DNA of 59,905 nt from Chloroflexota bacterium (GTDB lineage: Bacteria > Chloroflexota > Dehalococcoidia > UBA2979): contig VGPD01000009.1 of the NCBI GenBank assembly GCA_016875635.1, forward strand, positions 1 to 59,905, in the 5' to 3' direction. Below, piece by piece: positions 41,519 through 50,526 of the stretch. Every line of letters starts with the position of its first letter. Position 1 is the first letter of the stretch. A model generated the notes under the pieces. It did not search any database. It saw nothing but the letters and a program-made list of their open reading frames with translations, and was not told where the DNA came from. The position numbers were made by a program, and so were the translations under genes.

Positions 41519-42859
41519 CTAGCCCTCCAGCGCCATCAGCAGCGGGTTCTTGATCGCCTCGACAATCCAGGTGAGGAAGCGCGCGCCGTCCGCACCGTCG
41601 ATCACCCGGTGGTCGTGCCCGAGCGAAAGCGGCATCAGCAGACGCGGCTCCCAGGTCTTTCGCTCAGCGTCCCAGACCGCCGTCTGTCGCGCACGGCCCA
41701 GGCCCAGCACCGCGACCTCCGGCCAGTTGATGATCGGGTCGAAGTGCCCGATCCCGAACGAGCCGAGGTTGGTCACCGTGAACGTGGACCCGCGCATCTC
41801 CTCCAGCGTCAGCGCGTTCGTCCGCGCGCGCTCGGCGATTCCGTTCAGTTCCACCGACAGGTCGATGATGTTTTTCTGGTCGACGTTCTCGATCTTCGGC
41901 ACCACCAGCCCTCGGTCGGTGTCCACGGCAACACCGAGGTGGATGTACTGCTTCAGGACAAGGTCATTCGAATCGATGTCCAGGCTGGCGTTCAGGCGCG
42001 GGTGCGCACGCAGCGCCGCCGCGATCACCTTCAGCATCATCACGGAGATCGTGAGGTTCCCGCCGGCAGCTTTCGCGCGTTCCCTGAATTGCTGACGGAG
42101 CGCCTCCATGGCCGTGATGTCCGCGCTGTCGTACAGGTGAACGTGTGGGATTTCGGCCCATGACTGCGCCATGTTGCGCGCGACGGTCCGTCGCAGCCGC
42201 GAGAGTGGCTCGCGCGAGACTCCGCCATAGTGCGTGAAGTCCGGCAGCGGTCGCATCTCGAAGGTGGGGTGGCGGCCCTCGCCGGCCACGCCAGCCTCGG
42301 CGGGCGGGGTGGCGTTCCGCTCACGCGCCGCCCGCTTCACATCGTCGTCCGTGATCCGTCCGCCGGGGCCGCTGCCCGTGACGCGACTGACGTCGACACC
42401 CACCTCCCGCGCGAGTTTGCGGACTGATGGCGAGGCCGGGATCACGCCGCCCGGGGAGGGCATCACCGGGGCAGATGGTGTGGGTAAGGGTGCTGGGGAA
42501 GCAGGCGCAGGAGCCGGTGCCGGTGCCGCAGCGGGCGGTGCCGTGACTGGGGCAGAGGATGGAGCGGGGGCGGCGGCCTCGGGCGGGGCGGCGGGAGCGG
42601 ACGGCGCCGGCACCGTCGAGGGAACGCCTGCGCTGACCTCGATCAATGGCTGGCCGACGGGGATCGTCTGACCCGCGCGGACGAGGACGGCCGTCACTGT
42701 GCCGGCGAGAACCGACGGGACATCGAGCGTCGCCTTCTCCGTCTCGATCTCGACGACTGGCTGGTCGACGGCGACCGTGTCGCCGGGAGAGACGTACACC
42801 TTCAACACATCGGCCTCGGTGATCCCCTCGCCGAGGTCGGGCAACCTGAATTCGGCCAC
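41519..42859 (-). CDS. aceF: Pyruvate dehydrogenase E2, dihydrolipoyl acetyltransferase
   Basis: 446 residues. One lipoyl domain with lipoylated Lys42 in EIETEKATLDVPS, a long Ala/Pro linker (about 80-140), an E1/E3-binding domain VRKLAREVGVDVSRVTGSGPGGRITDDDV, and the catalytic domain ending LGHDHRVIDGADGARFLTWIVEAIKNPLLMALEG with the DHRxxDG His and Asp. Only one lipoyl domain, unlike the several of enterobacterial E2. Lies 21 bp downstream of aceE. Acts on S-acetyldihydrolipoamide and CoA. Confidence 0.93.
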   Translation of the reverse strand: MAEFRLPDLGEGITEADVLKVYVSPGDTVAVDQPVVEIETEKATLDVPSVLAGTVTAVLVRAGQTIPVGQPLIEVSAGVPSTVPAPSAPAAPPEAAAPAPSSAPVTAPPAAAPAPAPAPASPAPLPTPSAPVMPSPGGVIPASPSVRKLAREVGVDVSRVTGSGPGGRITDDDVKRAARERNATPPAEAGVAGEGRHPTFEMRPLPDFTHYGGVSREPLSRLRRTVARNMAQSWAEIPHVHLYDSADITAMEALRQQFRERAKAAGGNLTISVMMLKVIAAALRAHPRLNASLDIDSNDLVLKQYIHLGVAVDTDRGLVVPKIENVDQKNIIDLSVELNGIAERARTNALTLEEMRGSTFTVTNLGSFGIGHFDPIINWPEVAVLGLGRARQTAVWDAERKTWEPRLLMPLSLGHDHRVIDGADGARFLTWIVEAIKNPLLMALEG

Positions 42860-42880
42860 TGCGACCTCCTCGTCCTTCGT

Positions 42881-45571
42881 CTACGCCCGCGCCGGGTCGC
42901 CGCGCTCGGCGTCGATGCCCAGCGTTGTCCGCGCCTCGGCCGCGACGCGCGCGGGGATCATCTCTTCTCGCGCGAGCGCCGCCAATGCTGCAAACGCGAT
43001 GTGGTTGCGGTCGACCTCGAAGTGGTCGCGCAGCTCTTCGCGGGTCGCAGAGCGGCCAAAGCCGTCTGTCCCCAGTGCGACCAGGCGTCCCGGCACCCAC
43101 TTGGCGATGCCGTCCGGGAGCGCCTTCAGGTAGTCGGAGGCGGCAATCACCGGCGCCCCGTCACCCAGGAGTCGCGCCACGTATGGCACGCGTGCCACCT
43201 GCTCCGGGTGGAGCAGGTTCCACCGCTCCGCTTCCAGTGCATCTCGCCGCAGCTCGGTGTAGGACGTCGCCGACCACGCCTCTGAGGCCACGTTGAACCG
43301 TTCCGCGAGGATTTCTTGCGCACGCAGGACTTCGTTCATGATCGCGCCCGACCCCAGCAGGTGGACACGGGGCGTGGACGTCCCCGTGCCCTCCGGTGCG
43401 AGCGGGCGGAAGCGGTAGAGCCCGCGCAGGATACCCTCGCGCACGCCCTCCCCGTCTGGCATCGGAGGTTGCCGGTAGTTCTCGTTGCCCACAGTGAGGT
43501 AGGTGACGCCGTCCTCGTGCTCCCGCACCAACCGCCGCACGCCGTCCTGGAGCAGCACGGCGATCTCGAAGGCGAATGCCGGGTCGTACGAGCGCATGTT
43601 TGGGATGGCGGAGGCGAGCAGGTGGCTGTGCCCATCCTGGTGCTGGAGCCCTTCTCCGTTGAGCGTCGTCCGCCCGGCCGTGGCTCCGATCAGGAACCCG
43701 CGCGCCCGCGCGTCGCCTGCCGCCCATGCCAGGTCGCCCACCCGCTGGAGGCCGAACATGGAGTACAGGATGAAGAACGGCAGCATCGCGCAGCCGTGGT
43801 TCGCGTACGACGTGCCGGCCGCCAGGAACGAGGAGAACCCGCCCGCCTCGGTGATGCCCTCCTCCAGGACCTGCCCGTCGGTGCTCTCCTTGTAGTAGAT
43901 GAGGCTTTCGCGGTCGACGGGTGTGTAGCTCTGGCCATTGTGGGCGTAGATGCCGAACTCACGGAAGAACGACTCCATCCCGAAGGTGCGTGCCTCGTCC
44001 GGGATCACCGGCACCACACGCTTGCCGAGGTCGGGCGTGCGCAGCAGCCCCGCGAGCATTCGCACGAACGCCATGGTTGTCGATACCTCGCGGTCTCCCG
44101 ACCCGGCGAGGAATTCGGCGAATACGGACTCCGTGGGCAGCGGCAGCACCTCCTCGCGCACGCGGCGCTGCGGCAGGAAGCCGCCGAGGGCCTGCCGCCG
44201 TTCGAGGAGGTAGCGCGTCTCGGCTGAATGGTCGGCCGGCCGATACAGCGGGGCGCGGCCCACCTCCTCGTCGGAGAGCGGCAGCATAAACCGGTCACGG
44301 AACGCGAGCAGGTCGTCTTCGTCCAGGTGCTTCTGCTGGTGGGCGACGTTGCGCCCCTCGCCGGCCGTGCCGAGACCGTATCCCTTGATCGTCCGCGCGA
44401 GGATCACCGTCGGTGTGCCTCGGTGCGTGGTCGCGGCGTGGTAGGCGGCATACACTTTCTCGTGGTCATGTCCACCGAGGCGCAGCTTCAGCAGGTCGTC
44501 GTCTGACAGGTGCGCGACCATCCGCGCGAGGCGCGGGTCGACGCCCCAGAAGTGCTCGCGTGTGTACGCCCCGCCTGCGACGGCGTACTTCTGGTACTCG
44601 CCGTCCACCACCTCGCCCATGCGCTGCACGAGCAGGCCGTCGGTGTCGCGCGCGAGAAGGGCGTCCCAGTCGCCGCCCCAGATCACCTTCAGCACGTTCC
44701 ATCCGACGCCGCGGAAGACCGCCTCCAGCTCCTGGATGATCTGCCCGTTCCCGCGGACCGGCCCGTCCAGGCGTTGCAAGTTGCAGTTCACGACGAAGAT
44801 CAGGTTGTCGAGGCCCTCGCGCGCCGCGAGCGAGATCGCGCCCAGCGCCTCCGGCTCGTCCGTCTCCCCGTCGCCGAGGAAGCACCACACCTTCCGGTCG
44901 CTCGGTGGGATCAGTCCTCGTTGTTCGAGGTAGCGCATGAAGCGCGCCTGGTAGATCGCCGTGGTCGGCCCGAGGCCCATCGAGACCGTGGGGAACTGCC
45001 AGTATTCCGGCATCAGCCACGGATGGGGATAGGAGGAGAGCCCGCCGCCCTCCGCGAACTCGCGGCGGAAGTTCCGCATCTCCTTCGCCGAGATTCGTCC
45101 TTCGAGGTAGGAGCGGGCGTAGATACCGGGCGAGGAGTGGCCCTGGATGTAGAGGAGGTCGGCGCCCCCCGGCGCATCCGGCCCGCGCCAGAAGTGCTGG
45201 AACCCCACCTCGTACAGCACGGCAGCGGAGGCGTACGACGAGATGTGTCCGCCCAGCCCTGGTGTGCGCGTGTTCGCCTCGGACACCATCGCCAGCGCGT
45301 TCCAGCGCACGAGGCGGGTGATCTTCCGTTCAAGTTCGAGGTCGCCTGGATACGCCGGCTGGCGCTCGCGGGGGATCGAATTCACGTAGGGCGTGCGTGA
45401 CGTGACCGGCAGGGGGATGCCCGCACGCTGGGCGTCGATCTGGAGCGCCTGGAGCAGGCGGCTGGCGCGGGCGGCGCCCGAGGAGCGCACGACATCCCGC
45501 AGCGCCTCGGTCCACTCGCGCGTTTCGACCCATTCGGGGGTCTCGGGGATGTCCGGCGTGGCGTCCGTCAC
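42881..45571 (-). CDS. aceE: Pyruvate dehydrogenase E1, homodimeric (AceE type)
   Basis: 896 residues, the standard length of homodimeric AceE. ThDP motif CFLGDGETDEPEALGAISLAAREGLDNLIFVVNCNLQRLDGPVRGNG, active-site histidines in LLYIQGHSSPGIYA and VGNENYRQPPMPDGE region, and the EGLQHQDGHSHLL loop. Decarboxylates pyruvate and acetylates lipoamide. First gene of the PDH operon; the divergent lipB starts 72 bp away, so both share a regulatory region. Confidence 0.95.
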   Translation of the reverse strand: MTDATPDIPETPEWVETREWTEALRDVVRSSGAARASRLLQALQIDAQRAGIPLPVTSRTPYVNSIPRERQPAYPGDLELERKITRLVRWNALAMVSEANTRTPGLGGHISSYASAAVLYEVGFQHFWRGPDAPGGADLLYIQGHSSPGIYARSYLEGRISAKEMRNFRREFAEGGGLSSYPHPWLMPEYWQFPTVSMGLGPTTAIYQARFMRYLEQRGLIPPSDRKVWCFLGDGETDEPEALGAISLAAREGLDNLIFVVNCNLQRLDGPVRGNGQIIQELEAVFRGVGWNVLKVIWGGDWDALLARDTDGLLVQRMGEVVDGEYQKYAVAGGAYTREHFWGVDPRLARMVAHLSDDDLLKLRLGGHDHEKVYAAYHAATTHRGTPTVILARTIKGYGLGTAGEGRNVAHQQKHLDEDDLLAFRDRFMLPLSDEEVGRAPLYRPADHSAETRYLLERRQALGGFLPQRRVREEVLPLPTESVFAEFLAGSGDREVSTTMAFVRMLAGLLRTPDLGKRVVPVIPDEARTFGMESFFREFGIYAHNGQSYTPVDRESLIYYKESTDGQVLEEGITEAGGFSSFLAAGTSYANHGCAMLPFFILYSMFGLQRVGDLAWAAGDARARGFLIGATAGRTTLNGEGLQHQDGHSHLLASAIPNMRSYDPAFAFEIAVLLQDGVRRLVREHEDGVTYLTVGNENYRQPPMPDGEGVREGILRGLYRFRPLAPEGTGTSTPRVHLLGSGAIMNEVLRAQEILAERFNVASEAWSATSYTELRRDALEAERWNLLHPEQVARVPYVARLLGDGAPVIAASDYLKALPDGIAKWVPGRLVALGTDGFGRSATREELRDHFEVDRNHIAFAALAALAREEMIPARVAAEARTTLGIDAERGDPARA

Positions 45572-45643
45572 GGTTCCCCCGTGAACACGATCTCAGGTGT
45601 CTGACCGAGGGTAGCGCACCGGCCGCCGGGCTAGACTGGGGGA

Positions 45644-46309
45644 ATGGACGGCATTTCGTCGGTGGAACTGTTGATCCACGCCGGACGCCAGCGCGTCCCG
45701 TATGCCTCCTCGCTCGCCTGGATGCTCTCCCGTACCGACGTGGTGCGCGGCGGCGGGCCGGAAATGGTCGCGCTCCTCGAGCATGTTCCCGTCTACACCC
45801 TCGGCTCACGGGCTGCCCGCACGTCGCTCCGCGTCGCTGAATCCGCCCTCCCCGCCCCGCTGGTTGAGGCCGACCGTGGTGGCGACGTCACCTGGCACGG
45901 CCCCGGCCAACTCGTCCTCTATCCCGTGCTCGACCTGCGCGCGCGGGGCGTGCGTGCCGGCGACTACGTCCGCGCCCTTGAGTCGGTCGCCATCGAGACG
46001 CTCGCTGCCTGGGGGATTGTGGCAGGCCGCACGGCCGGGCGTCCGGGCGTCTGGGTGGGCGGTGAGAAGATCGCGGCTGTCGGCGTCCGCATCGACCGTG
46101 GTGTCAGCCGGCACGGTCTCGCCCTGAACGTCTCCCCGGACCTCGCCTGGTTCGCCCCGATCGTCCCCTGCGGCCTTGTGGATGCGGACGTCACCTCGAT
46201 GGAGCGTCTGGTGGGCGAGGCGCCGCCGCTTCCCGAGGTCGCCGGGGCGATGGCGGAGGCGTTCGCGCGCGTATTCAGCGTCACGCTCGTCGAGGCGGTG
46301 CCCGCGTGA
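45644..46309 (+). CDS. lipB: Lipoyl(octanoyl) transferase
   Basis: 221 residues from ATG 45644. Motifs: DRGGDVTWHGPGQLVLYPVLDLR, GRPGVWVGGEKIAAVGVRI with the catalytic Lys, and FAPIVPCGLVDADVTSMERL with the catalytic Cys. Transfers octanoyl from ACP to the lipoyl domains of E2, making the product used by LipA. Divergent from aceE and overlapping lipA by 4 bp (GTGA), so cofactor biosynthesis is placed beside its client complex. Confidence 0.94.
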   Translation: MDGISSVELLIHAGRQRVPYASSLAWMLSRTDVVRGGGPEMVALLEHVPVYTLGSRAARTSLRVAESALPAPLVEADRGGDVTWHGPGQLVLYPVLDLRARGVRAGDYVRALESVAIETLAAWGIVAGRTAGRPGVWVGGEKIAAVGVRIDRGVSRHGLALNVSPDLAWFAPIVPCGLVDADVTSMERLVGEAPPLPEVAGAMAEAFARVFSVTLVEAVPA

Positions 46310-47175
46310 CCTTCGCGACGCGGGAGCGGAAGCCGCCGTGGTTCAAGGCGCCGTTCCCGGCGGGGGAGCGGTTCGGCCACATCAAAGACCTGCTGCGTGA
46401 GCAGTCGCTTCACACCGTGTGCGAGGAAGCGCGCTGCCCGAACATCGGCGAGTGTTTCAATTCGGGAACTGCCACGTTCATGATCCTCGGCGACACCTGC
46501 ACGAGGGCCTGCGGCTACTGCGCGGTAAACAGCGCACGGCCTGGCGCGGTCGACCCGTTGGAGCCGGTGCGGCTCGCGCGGACCGTCGCGGCGCTCGGCC
46601 TCGACTACGCCGTGGTCACTTCCGTCAATCGTGATGACCTGCCGGACGGTGGGGCGTCGCACTTCGCCGCGTGCATCCGGGCGGTGCGCTACGCCCGCCC
46701 AGCGTGCGACGTGGAGGTGCTGGTCCCCGACTTCATGGGGGATGTCGAGGCGCTGCGTACCGTGCTCGACGCTGGGCCGGCCGTGCTCAACCACAACACC
46801 GAGACCGTGCCACGGCTCTACCGAGGCGTCCGCTCGAGGGGTGACTACGCCCGCACTCTCGACGTGTTCCGGCACGCTCGCGAGATGGCGCCGGCCATCC
46901 CGCGCAAGACCGGGATCATGCTTGGCCTTGGCGAAACCGCATCCGAGCTGGAGGCCGTCTTTGCTGACCTGATCGAGGCGGGCGTCACGTTGCTGACGCT
47001 CGGCCAGTACCTTAGGCCGACACCGAAGCACCTTCCGGTCGTGGAGTATGTCCACCCGGATGAGTTCGCCCGGTTGCGGACGGTCGCCCTTGGCCTCGGG
47101 TTCCGGCACGTCGAATCCGGGCCGCTGGTGCGCTCCTCGTATCACGCGCGGGCACAGGCGATCGCCGGGGACTGA
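46306..47175 (+). CDS. lipA: Lipoyl synthase
   Basis: 289 residues from GTG 46306 (overlap with the lipB stop). Auxiliary 4Fe-4S cysteines in CEEARCPNIGECF (C-x4-C-x5-C), radical-SAM cluster in TRACGYC (C-x3-C-x2-C), and the C-terminal RSSYHA serine motif. Inserts two sulfurs into octanoyl groups on E2/H-protein. Full length (typical 290-320). Confidence 0.95.
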   Translation: MTFATRERKPPWFKAPFPAGERFGHIKDLLREQSLHTVCEEARCPNIGECFNSGTATFMILGDTCTRACGYCAVNSARPGAVDPLEPVRLARTVAALGLDYAVVTSVNRDDLPDGGASHFAACIRAVRYARPACDVEVLVPDFMGDVEALRTVLDAGPAVLNHNTETVPRLYRGVRSRGDYARTLDVFRHAREMAPAIPRKTGIMLGLGETASELEAVFADLIEAGVTLLTLGQYLRPTPKHLPVVEYVHPDEFARLRTVALGLGFRHVESGPLVRSSYHARAQAIAGD

Positions 47176-47227
47176 CCGGGGAGAACGGTTGGCGTGCGCC
47201 TACGGATGCCGCGCGTAATATCCCCGG

Positions 47228-48526
47228 ATGCTGCGTCGCGCGCTTCCCGGTGTCTACGAGGGTTGGATCGTTGTCGGCTCGGCGGCCTGCGTCGTGCTGA
47301 TGATTGGCGCGTCGTTCTTCTACGGCTTCGGCACCATCTTCACCGAGGTCATCGACGAGTTTGGCTGGAGTGTCGCGGCGACCTCGCTGGCCTTCTCGCT
47401 TCGTTCCGAGGTCGGCGGAGTGGCCGCTCCGTTCATCGGGGTCGCGATCGACCGTCTTGGAACACAGAAGGTCGCCCTGGGTGGGGTCGTCGTCAGCGCG
47501 GTCGGTGTGCTCCTGATGAGCGAGATCCAGGCGATCTGGCAGTTCTACGCGGCGATGATGGTGATCGCGATCGGATCGTCAGCCGCCGGAGGCTCGGTGG
47601 GCCTGGTCGCCATCGCGTCCTGGTTCGAAGCGCGACGGGCGTTCGCGATGTCGATCATGACGATCGGCGGCGGCGTCGGCGGCCTGCTCGTCGTCGGGAT
47701 CGCGGCGCTGGTCGAGGAATTCGGCTGGCGGGGCGCCCTGCGCGCCCTCTCCCTGATCATGCTGACCGTCGGGATCGCCTTCGCCCTGGACATCCGGACG
47801 CGCCCGGAGGGGCACCCCCAGCCGATGGACGGCGTGCGGGCTCATCCCGATGGCCGCCCGGTTGCGCCCGCCGTGCGCTGGGGCATGACACTCCGCCAGG
47901 TGATGCGTTCCCGCGGGTTCATTTTCATGTCGATCGGGCTGCTGCTGTTGAATTTCAGCACCACAGCGGTCATCATCCATCAGATTCCGTACCTCGAGCG
48001 CGACCTGCACATCTCGAAGGCAGTCGCGGGCTCGAGCGTGGCCTACTTCACCGTCTTCTCGATCGTCGGGCGGGTAGGGGCTGGCTACCTCGGGGACCGC
48101 TTCTCGAAGCGGGTGATCATGGCGGGCTGCGGTGTCCTGGTGCTGGCGGGGCTGCCCATCCTGGCCATCGCCGACTCGTACTTGACGGCGACGCTGGGGA
48201 TCCTGATCATCGCGCCCGGCTTCGGGGGGAGCATCCCGATCCGTCCCGCCATGCTGGCCGACTACTTCGGGACGAAGTTCTTCGGCACGATCAACGGCGT
48301 CACCGCGCTGGTGACCACGACGGGCGGCGCGGTCGGTCCGTGGCTCGTCGGGTGGATGGTTGACTCGACCGGCCACTACCGGGCGGGCTGGTGGCTGTCG
48401 GCCGCCATCGCGGCCGCGGCGATCCCGTTCTTCCTGCTTGCCTCACCCCCGAGCGCCGAGGACCGGCGCGCCGTCGGGCGTGAAGATGGTCCGGCGGTCG
48501 ACCGGCCCATCGTGGATGCGCACTAG
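47228..48526 (+). CDS. MFS transporter (OFA/monocarboxylate-like)
   Basis: 432 residues, about 12 TM helices. LPGVYEGWIVVGSAACVVLMIG at the N-terminus is the Y-x-GWxxV pattern shared with the carrier at 16308. Motif AIDRLGTQKVALGGV; second-half VSYLGDRFSKRVIMAG. Starts 53 bp after lipA but no functional link is evident. Probable organic-anion carrier. It ends close to a minus-strand VOC gene (12 bp). Confidence 0.83.
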   Translation: MLRRALPGVYEGWIVVGSAACVVLMIGASFFYGFGTIFTEVIDEFGWSVAATSLAFSLRSEVGGVAAPFIGVAIDRLGTQKVALGGVVVSAVGVLLMSEIQAIWQFYAAMMVIAIGSSAAGGSVGLVAIASWFEARRAFAMSIMTIGGGVGGLLVVGIAALVEEFGWRGALRALSLIMLTVGIAFALDIRTRPEGHPQPMDGVRAHPDGRPVAPAVRWGMTLRQVMRSRGFIFMSIGLLLLNFSTTAVIIHQIPYLERDLHISKAVAGSSVAYFTVFSIVGRVGAGYLGDRFSKRVIMAGCGVLVLAGLPILAIADSYLTATLGILIIAPGFGGSIPIRPAMLADYFGTKFFGTINGVTALVTTTGGAVGPWLVGWMVDSTGHYRAGWWLSAAIAAAAIPFFLLASPPSAEDRRAVGREDGPAVDRPIVDAH

Positions 48527-48538
48527 CGCCGACGACGT

Positions 48539-48955
48539 CTACTTCCGCCTCGGGAAGATCTCCATCAGCACGAAGTTCGAGGACGTCGGGTGGACCCAGA
48601 TGTTCCCCGTGTCCGGGTTTCCGTTGAACCGGCCGCCGTTCACGGTGACCTGCTCGGAGAAGGCCTTCACGTCGTCACAGTCGTAGGCCAGCAGGTAGAT
48701 GCCCTCGCCGTGCGGGTTGAAGGCGTTAACGCGCTCGGACATCAACTTGGCGATGGGGCCGTCCGCCGTGTCCGGGCAGATGAGGTGGCACATCACCTTG
48801 CCGTCGACGCCCATCGGCTGGAAGTTGAACTTCCCGATGCTGTTGTAGGCGCGGTCGCCCACCTTCGACATGCCGAAGCGTGACTCGTACTGGCTGATCG
48901 CCGCGTCCAGGTCATGGACGGCGACGGTGTAGTGCTTGAACGTGATGTTGCTCAC
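48539..48955 (-). CDS. VOC (glyoxalase/methylmalonyl-CoA epimerase-like) protein
   Basis: 138 residues. One beta-alpha-beta-beta-beta pair: ITFKHYTVAVHDLDAAISQYESRFG with a likely metal-binding His8, and a second half with VNAFNPHGEGIYLLAYDCDDVKAFSEQV, ending NIWVHPTSSNFVLMEIFPR with the terminal Glu. This double-half layout with His/Glu ligands fits the metalloenzyme VOC superfamily. Alone it may homodimerise. Epimerase is suggested by its overall pattern and the acyl-CoA genes nearby, but other VOC activities are possible. Confidence 0.75.
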   Translation of the reverse strand: MSNITFKHYTVAVHDLDAAISQYESRFGMSKVGDRAYNSIGKFNFQPMGVDGKVMCHLICPDTADGPIAKLMSERVNAFNPHGEGIYLLAYDCDDVKAFSEQVTVNGGRFNGNPDTGNIWVHPTSSNFVLMEIFPRRK

Positions 48956-49030
48956 AGGTGTCCCTTCCGGTCGTGCGCCGCGCAGACTAGCACCCGCGGG
49001 GATGTCCGCGCGCCTGCGGTGTCGTCCGGG

Positions 49031-49270
49031 CTAGTCGCCGCCGAAGAGCGGCCCGCCCTTGTCGATGACCGTGCCGGAGCCGTCCGCCGCGAAGACGGTG
49101 GGGCGCTCCTCGCAGTAGACCTCGGACTCGCACTTGTTGAAGGAGAAGACCGGCGTCTCTCCCCGGTGCTCGAAATGGAGGTGCCAGGTCCCGGTCACGA
49201 GGTTGTCCCGCCCCTTGGCAACCTCCGCCTGGAGCACCTCGATGAGCGCCTGCAGTTCCTTCATCCCCAT
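49031..49270 (-). CDS. Small conserved-looking hypothetical protein
   Basis: 79 residues from ATG 49270 (ATG 49264 two codons on). Starts with an amphipathic helix MKELQALIEVLQAEVAKGRDNLV followed by beta strands GTWHLHFEHRGETPVFSF and two cysteines in FNKCESEVYCEER. No family recognised. GAGGGGG precedes the start. It sits between the VOC gene and mch, with more than 70 bp on either side, so probably transcribed alone or with VOC. Confidence 0.55.
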   Translation of the reverse strand: MGMKELQALIEVLQAEVAKGRDNLVTGTWHLHFEHRGETPVFSFNKCESEVYCEERPTVFAADGSGTVIDKGGPLFGGD

Positions 49271-49401
49271 TCGGAGCCCCCTCGCCCGCGGTCGACGTTG
49301 CCGGGTCTGAGTCTACCCTGCGGGCGGTCCAGGGCGGCCGGGCGTGGCTGTCGGCTACGGCCTTCGCACCTAGAATGGGCGTGCGAGGCGGGGAGGGTCT
49401 G

Positions 49402-50478
49402 TTGACGGCCAGCAAGTCGAATACGGGTAACTATTTCGAGGATCTGACGCCGGGGCGTGAGATCGTCCACGCCATTCCCCGGACCGTCACCGAGGGTGAC
49501 CAGGCGCTCTACATCGCGCTCACGGCGAACCGCTACCCGCTCGCCTGCGACGCCGAATTCGCGCGGAGCCTCGGATTCCGCCGCGAACTCGTCGACGACC
49601 TCCTCGTGTTTCACACCGTCTTCGGGAAGTCCGTGCCGGACGTCTCGCTGAACGCGATCGCCAACCTCGGCTACGCCGACGTGCGGTTCGGCGTGCCGGT
49701 CTATCCCGGCGACACTATCACCGCCTCGACGAAGGTGCTGGGCTGGCGGGAGTCCTCCGCGGGCGACACGGGCGTGACCTGGGTCCAGACGGTGGGGACG
49801 AACCAGCACGGCCAGGAAGTCCTCTCGTTCATCCGCTGGGTGCTGATGGACAAGCGCGACCGGACCACGAAGGGCGGCGTGGACGACGCGCCGAAGACTC
49901 CGGACGCCGTCGACCCGAAGCACTTCCACATCCCGGCCGACCTCGACCTCTCGCGCTTCGACGCCGCCGTCACGGGCGGGGGCGCGTGGTGGGAGGACTA
50001 CGAGCCCGGCGAGCGCATCCACCACGTCGAGGGTGTCGCGATCGAGGAGGCGGAGCACCAGATGGCGGCCCGCCTCTACCAGAACATCGCCCGGGCGCAC
50101 TTCAATGCCCACGCGTTGAAGGGGTCGCGCTTCGGCAAGCGGGTGATCTACGGCGGGCACATCATCTCGATGGCGCGCGCGCTCTCGTTCAACGGGCTCG
50201 AGAACGTCGTGCGCATCCTCGCCTTCAACGGCGGGACGCACAGCAACCCGACGTTCGCCGGGGACACGGTCTTCGCGTGGACCGACGTGCTGGAGCGGAT
50301 CGACCTCGGGCGGCCGGATTGCGGCGCGCTCCGGCTGCGGCTGGTCGGCGTGAAGAACTGCGACCCGAGGACGGAGGAGCAGCCGTTCAAGGTCGCGGAC
50401 GACCAGGGCCGCGAGCGGTACCATCCGAAAGTCGTGCTCGACCTCGACTACACCGTCCTCATCCCCCGTCGCCGGTAG
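49402..50478 (+). CDS. mch: Mesaconyl-CoA hydratase-like double hot-dog (MaoC) protein
   Basis: 358 residues from TTG 49402, picked for GGGAGGG four bases upstream (ATG 49375 also open). Two MaoC-like hot-dog halves. The first carries NYFEDLTPGREIVHAIPRTVTEGD, LLVFHTVFGKSVPDVSLNAIANLGYADVRF and VYPGDTITASTKVLG. The second begins GERIHHVEGVAIEEAEHQM with YGGHIISMARALSFNG. Phrases such as DLLVFH.VFGK.VPDISLNA.ANLGY are typical of mesaconyl-CoA hydratase (beta-methylmalyl-CoA dehydratase). Together with the next gene it gives consecutive steps of the ethylmalonyl-CoA pathway. Confidence 0.78.
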   Translation: MTASKSNTGNYFEDLTPGREIVHAIPRTVTEGDQALYIALTANRYPLACDAEFARSLGFRRELVDDLLVFHTVFGKSVPDVSLNAIANLGYADVRFGVPVYPGDTITASTKVLGWRESSAGDTGVTWVQTVGTNQHGQEVLSFIRWVLMDKRDRTTKGGVDDAPKTPDAVDPKHFHIPADLDLSRFDAAVTGGGAWWEDYEPGERIHHVEGVAIEEAEHQMAARLYQNIARAHFNAHALKGSRFGKRVIYGGHIISMARALSFNGLENVVRILAFNGGTHSNPTFAGDTVFAWTDVLERIDLGRPDCGALRLRLVGVKNCDPRTEEQPFKVADDQGRERYHPKVVLDLDYTVLIPRRR

Positions 50479-50526
50479 GCGACGCGCACCCGCCGGGGCT
50501 GCCCCGGCGTCACGAAGGGCCTCGAC

